From NCBI RefSeq assembly GCF_019355935.1, contig NZ_CP079925.1, positions 2,356,001 through 2,420,000 on the forward strand: a DNA stretch of 64,000 bases, written 5' to 3'. The position numbers and the translations under genes are program-made. This document shows, piece by piece, positions 61,734 through 64,000 of this stretch. Under the pieces are notes generated by a model. It saw only the letters and a program-made list of their open reading frames with translations. It had not been told where the DNA came from and searched no databases. The DNA comes from Comamonas sp. Y33R10-2 (GTDB lineage: Bacteria > Pseudomonadota > Gammaproteobacteria > Burkholderiales > Burkholderiaceae_C). Each line of letters starts with the position of its first letter. Position 1 is the stretch's first letter.

Positions 61734-64000
<2,267 letters not shown>

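Overview
The window is chromosomal DNA of a beta-proteobacterium of the Comamonadaceae, most likely a Comamonas species. The evidence is the 16S rRNA sequence, the abundance of Bug-type (TctC-like) binding proteins, the tig-clpP-clpX-lon order, and the overall gene style. No phage, plasmid, IS element or CRISPR array is visible.

Layout. (1) 1-7649: two minus-strand catabolic operons. One holds a type I extradiol dioxygenase, an IpdA/IpdB-like CoA-transferase-family pair, a crotonase and an IpdC-like flavin reductase (partial). The other holds two short-chain dehydrogenases, a SnoaL-like protein and an Old Yellow Enzyme homologue. Both operons carry the same motif 65-70 nt before their first start codon. 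The enzyme set resembles lower steroid C/D-ring catabolism but its exact substrate is unknown. (2) 7712-14908: tRNA-Cys and four tandem tRNA-Gly genes, the protein quality-control genes lon, clpX, clpP and tig, and tRNA-Leu. (3) 15062-24290: an RND efflux pump with its membrane-fusion lipoprotein, divergent from hpnCDE for squalene synthesis, then an orphan Bug receptor. (4) 24397-30708: a 24-residue hydrophobic peptide gene, several membrane proteins, a HAD phosphatase, ferrochelatase, a lipoprotein and a LysR regulator. (5) 30925-36387: a 2-oxoglutarate-type oxygenase, an alpha/beta hydrolase, a NitT/TauT-like ABC importer and a nucleobase-type deaminase, followed by the decayed remains of a [2Fe-2S] molybdenum-hydroxylase subunit. 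(6) 36588-39927: a sulfur module with a double rhodanese, a YeeE/YedE transporter, a tiny Cys-bearing protein and a DedA-rhodanese fusion. (7) 40127-47250: an amidohydrolase and a complete tripartite tricarboxylate transporter, tctCBA, divergent from its two-component system tctDE. (8) 47283-49786: hslR, a secreted nuclease and an RsuA-family pseudouridine synthase.

(9) 49889-64000: a head-to-tail array of rRNA operons (16S, tRNA-Ile, tRNA-Ala, 23S, 5S; all minus strand) with a period of exactly 5772 bp. Two complete units and part of a third are present. The only difference I noticed between units is one base in the inter-operon spacer. The array runs off the right end.

Functional assignments come from reading motifs and recalled family features. 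No database search was run.
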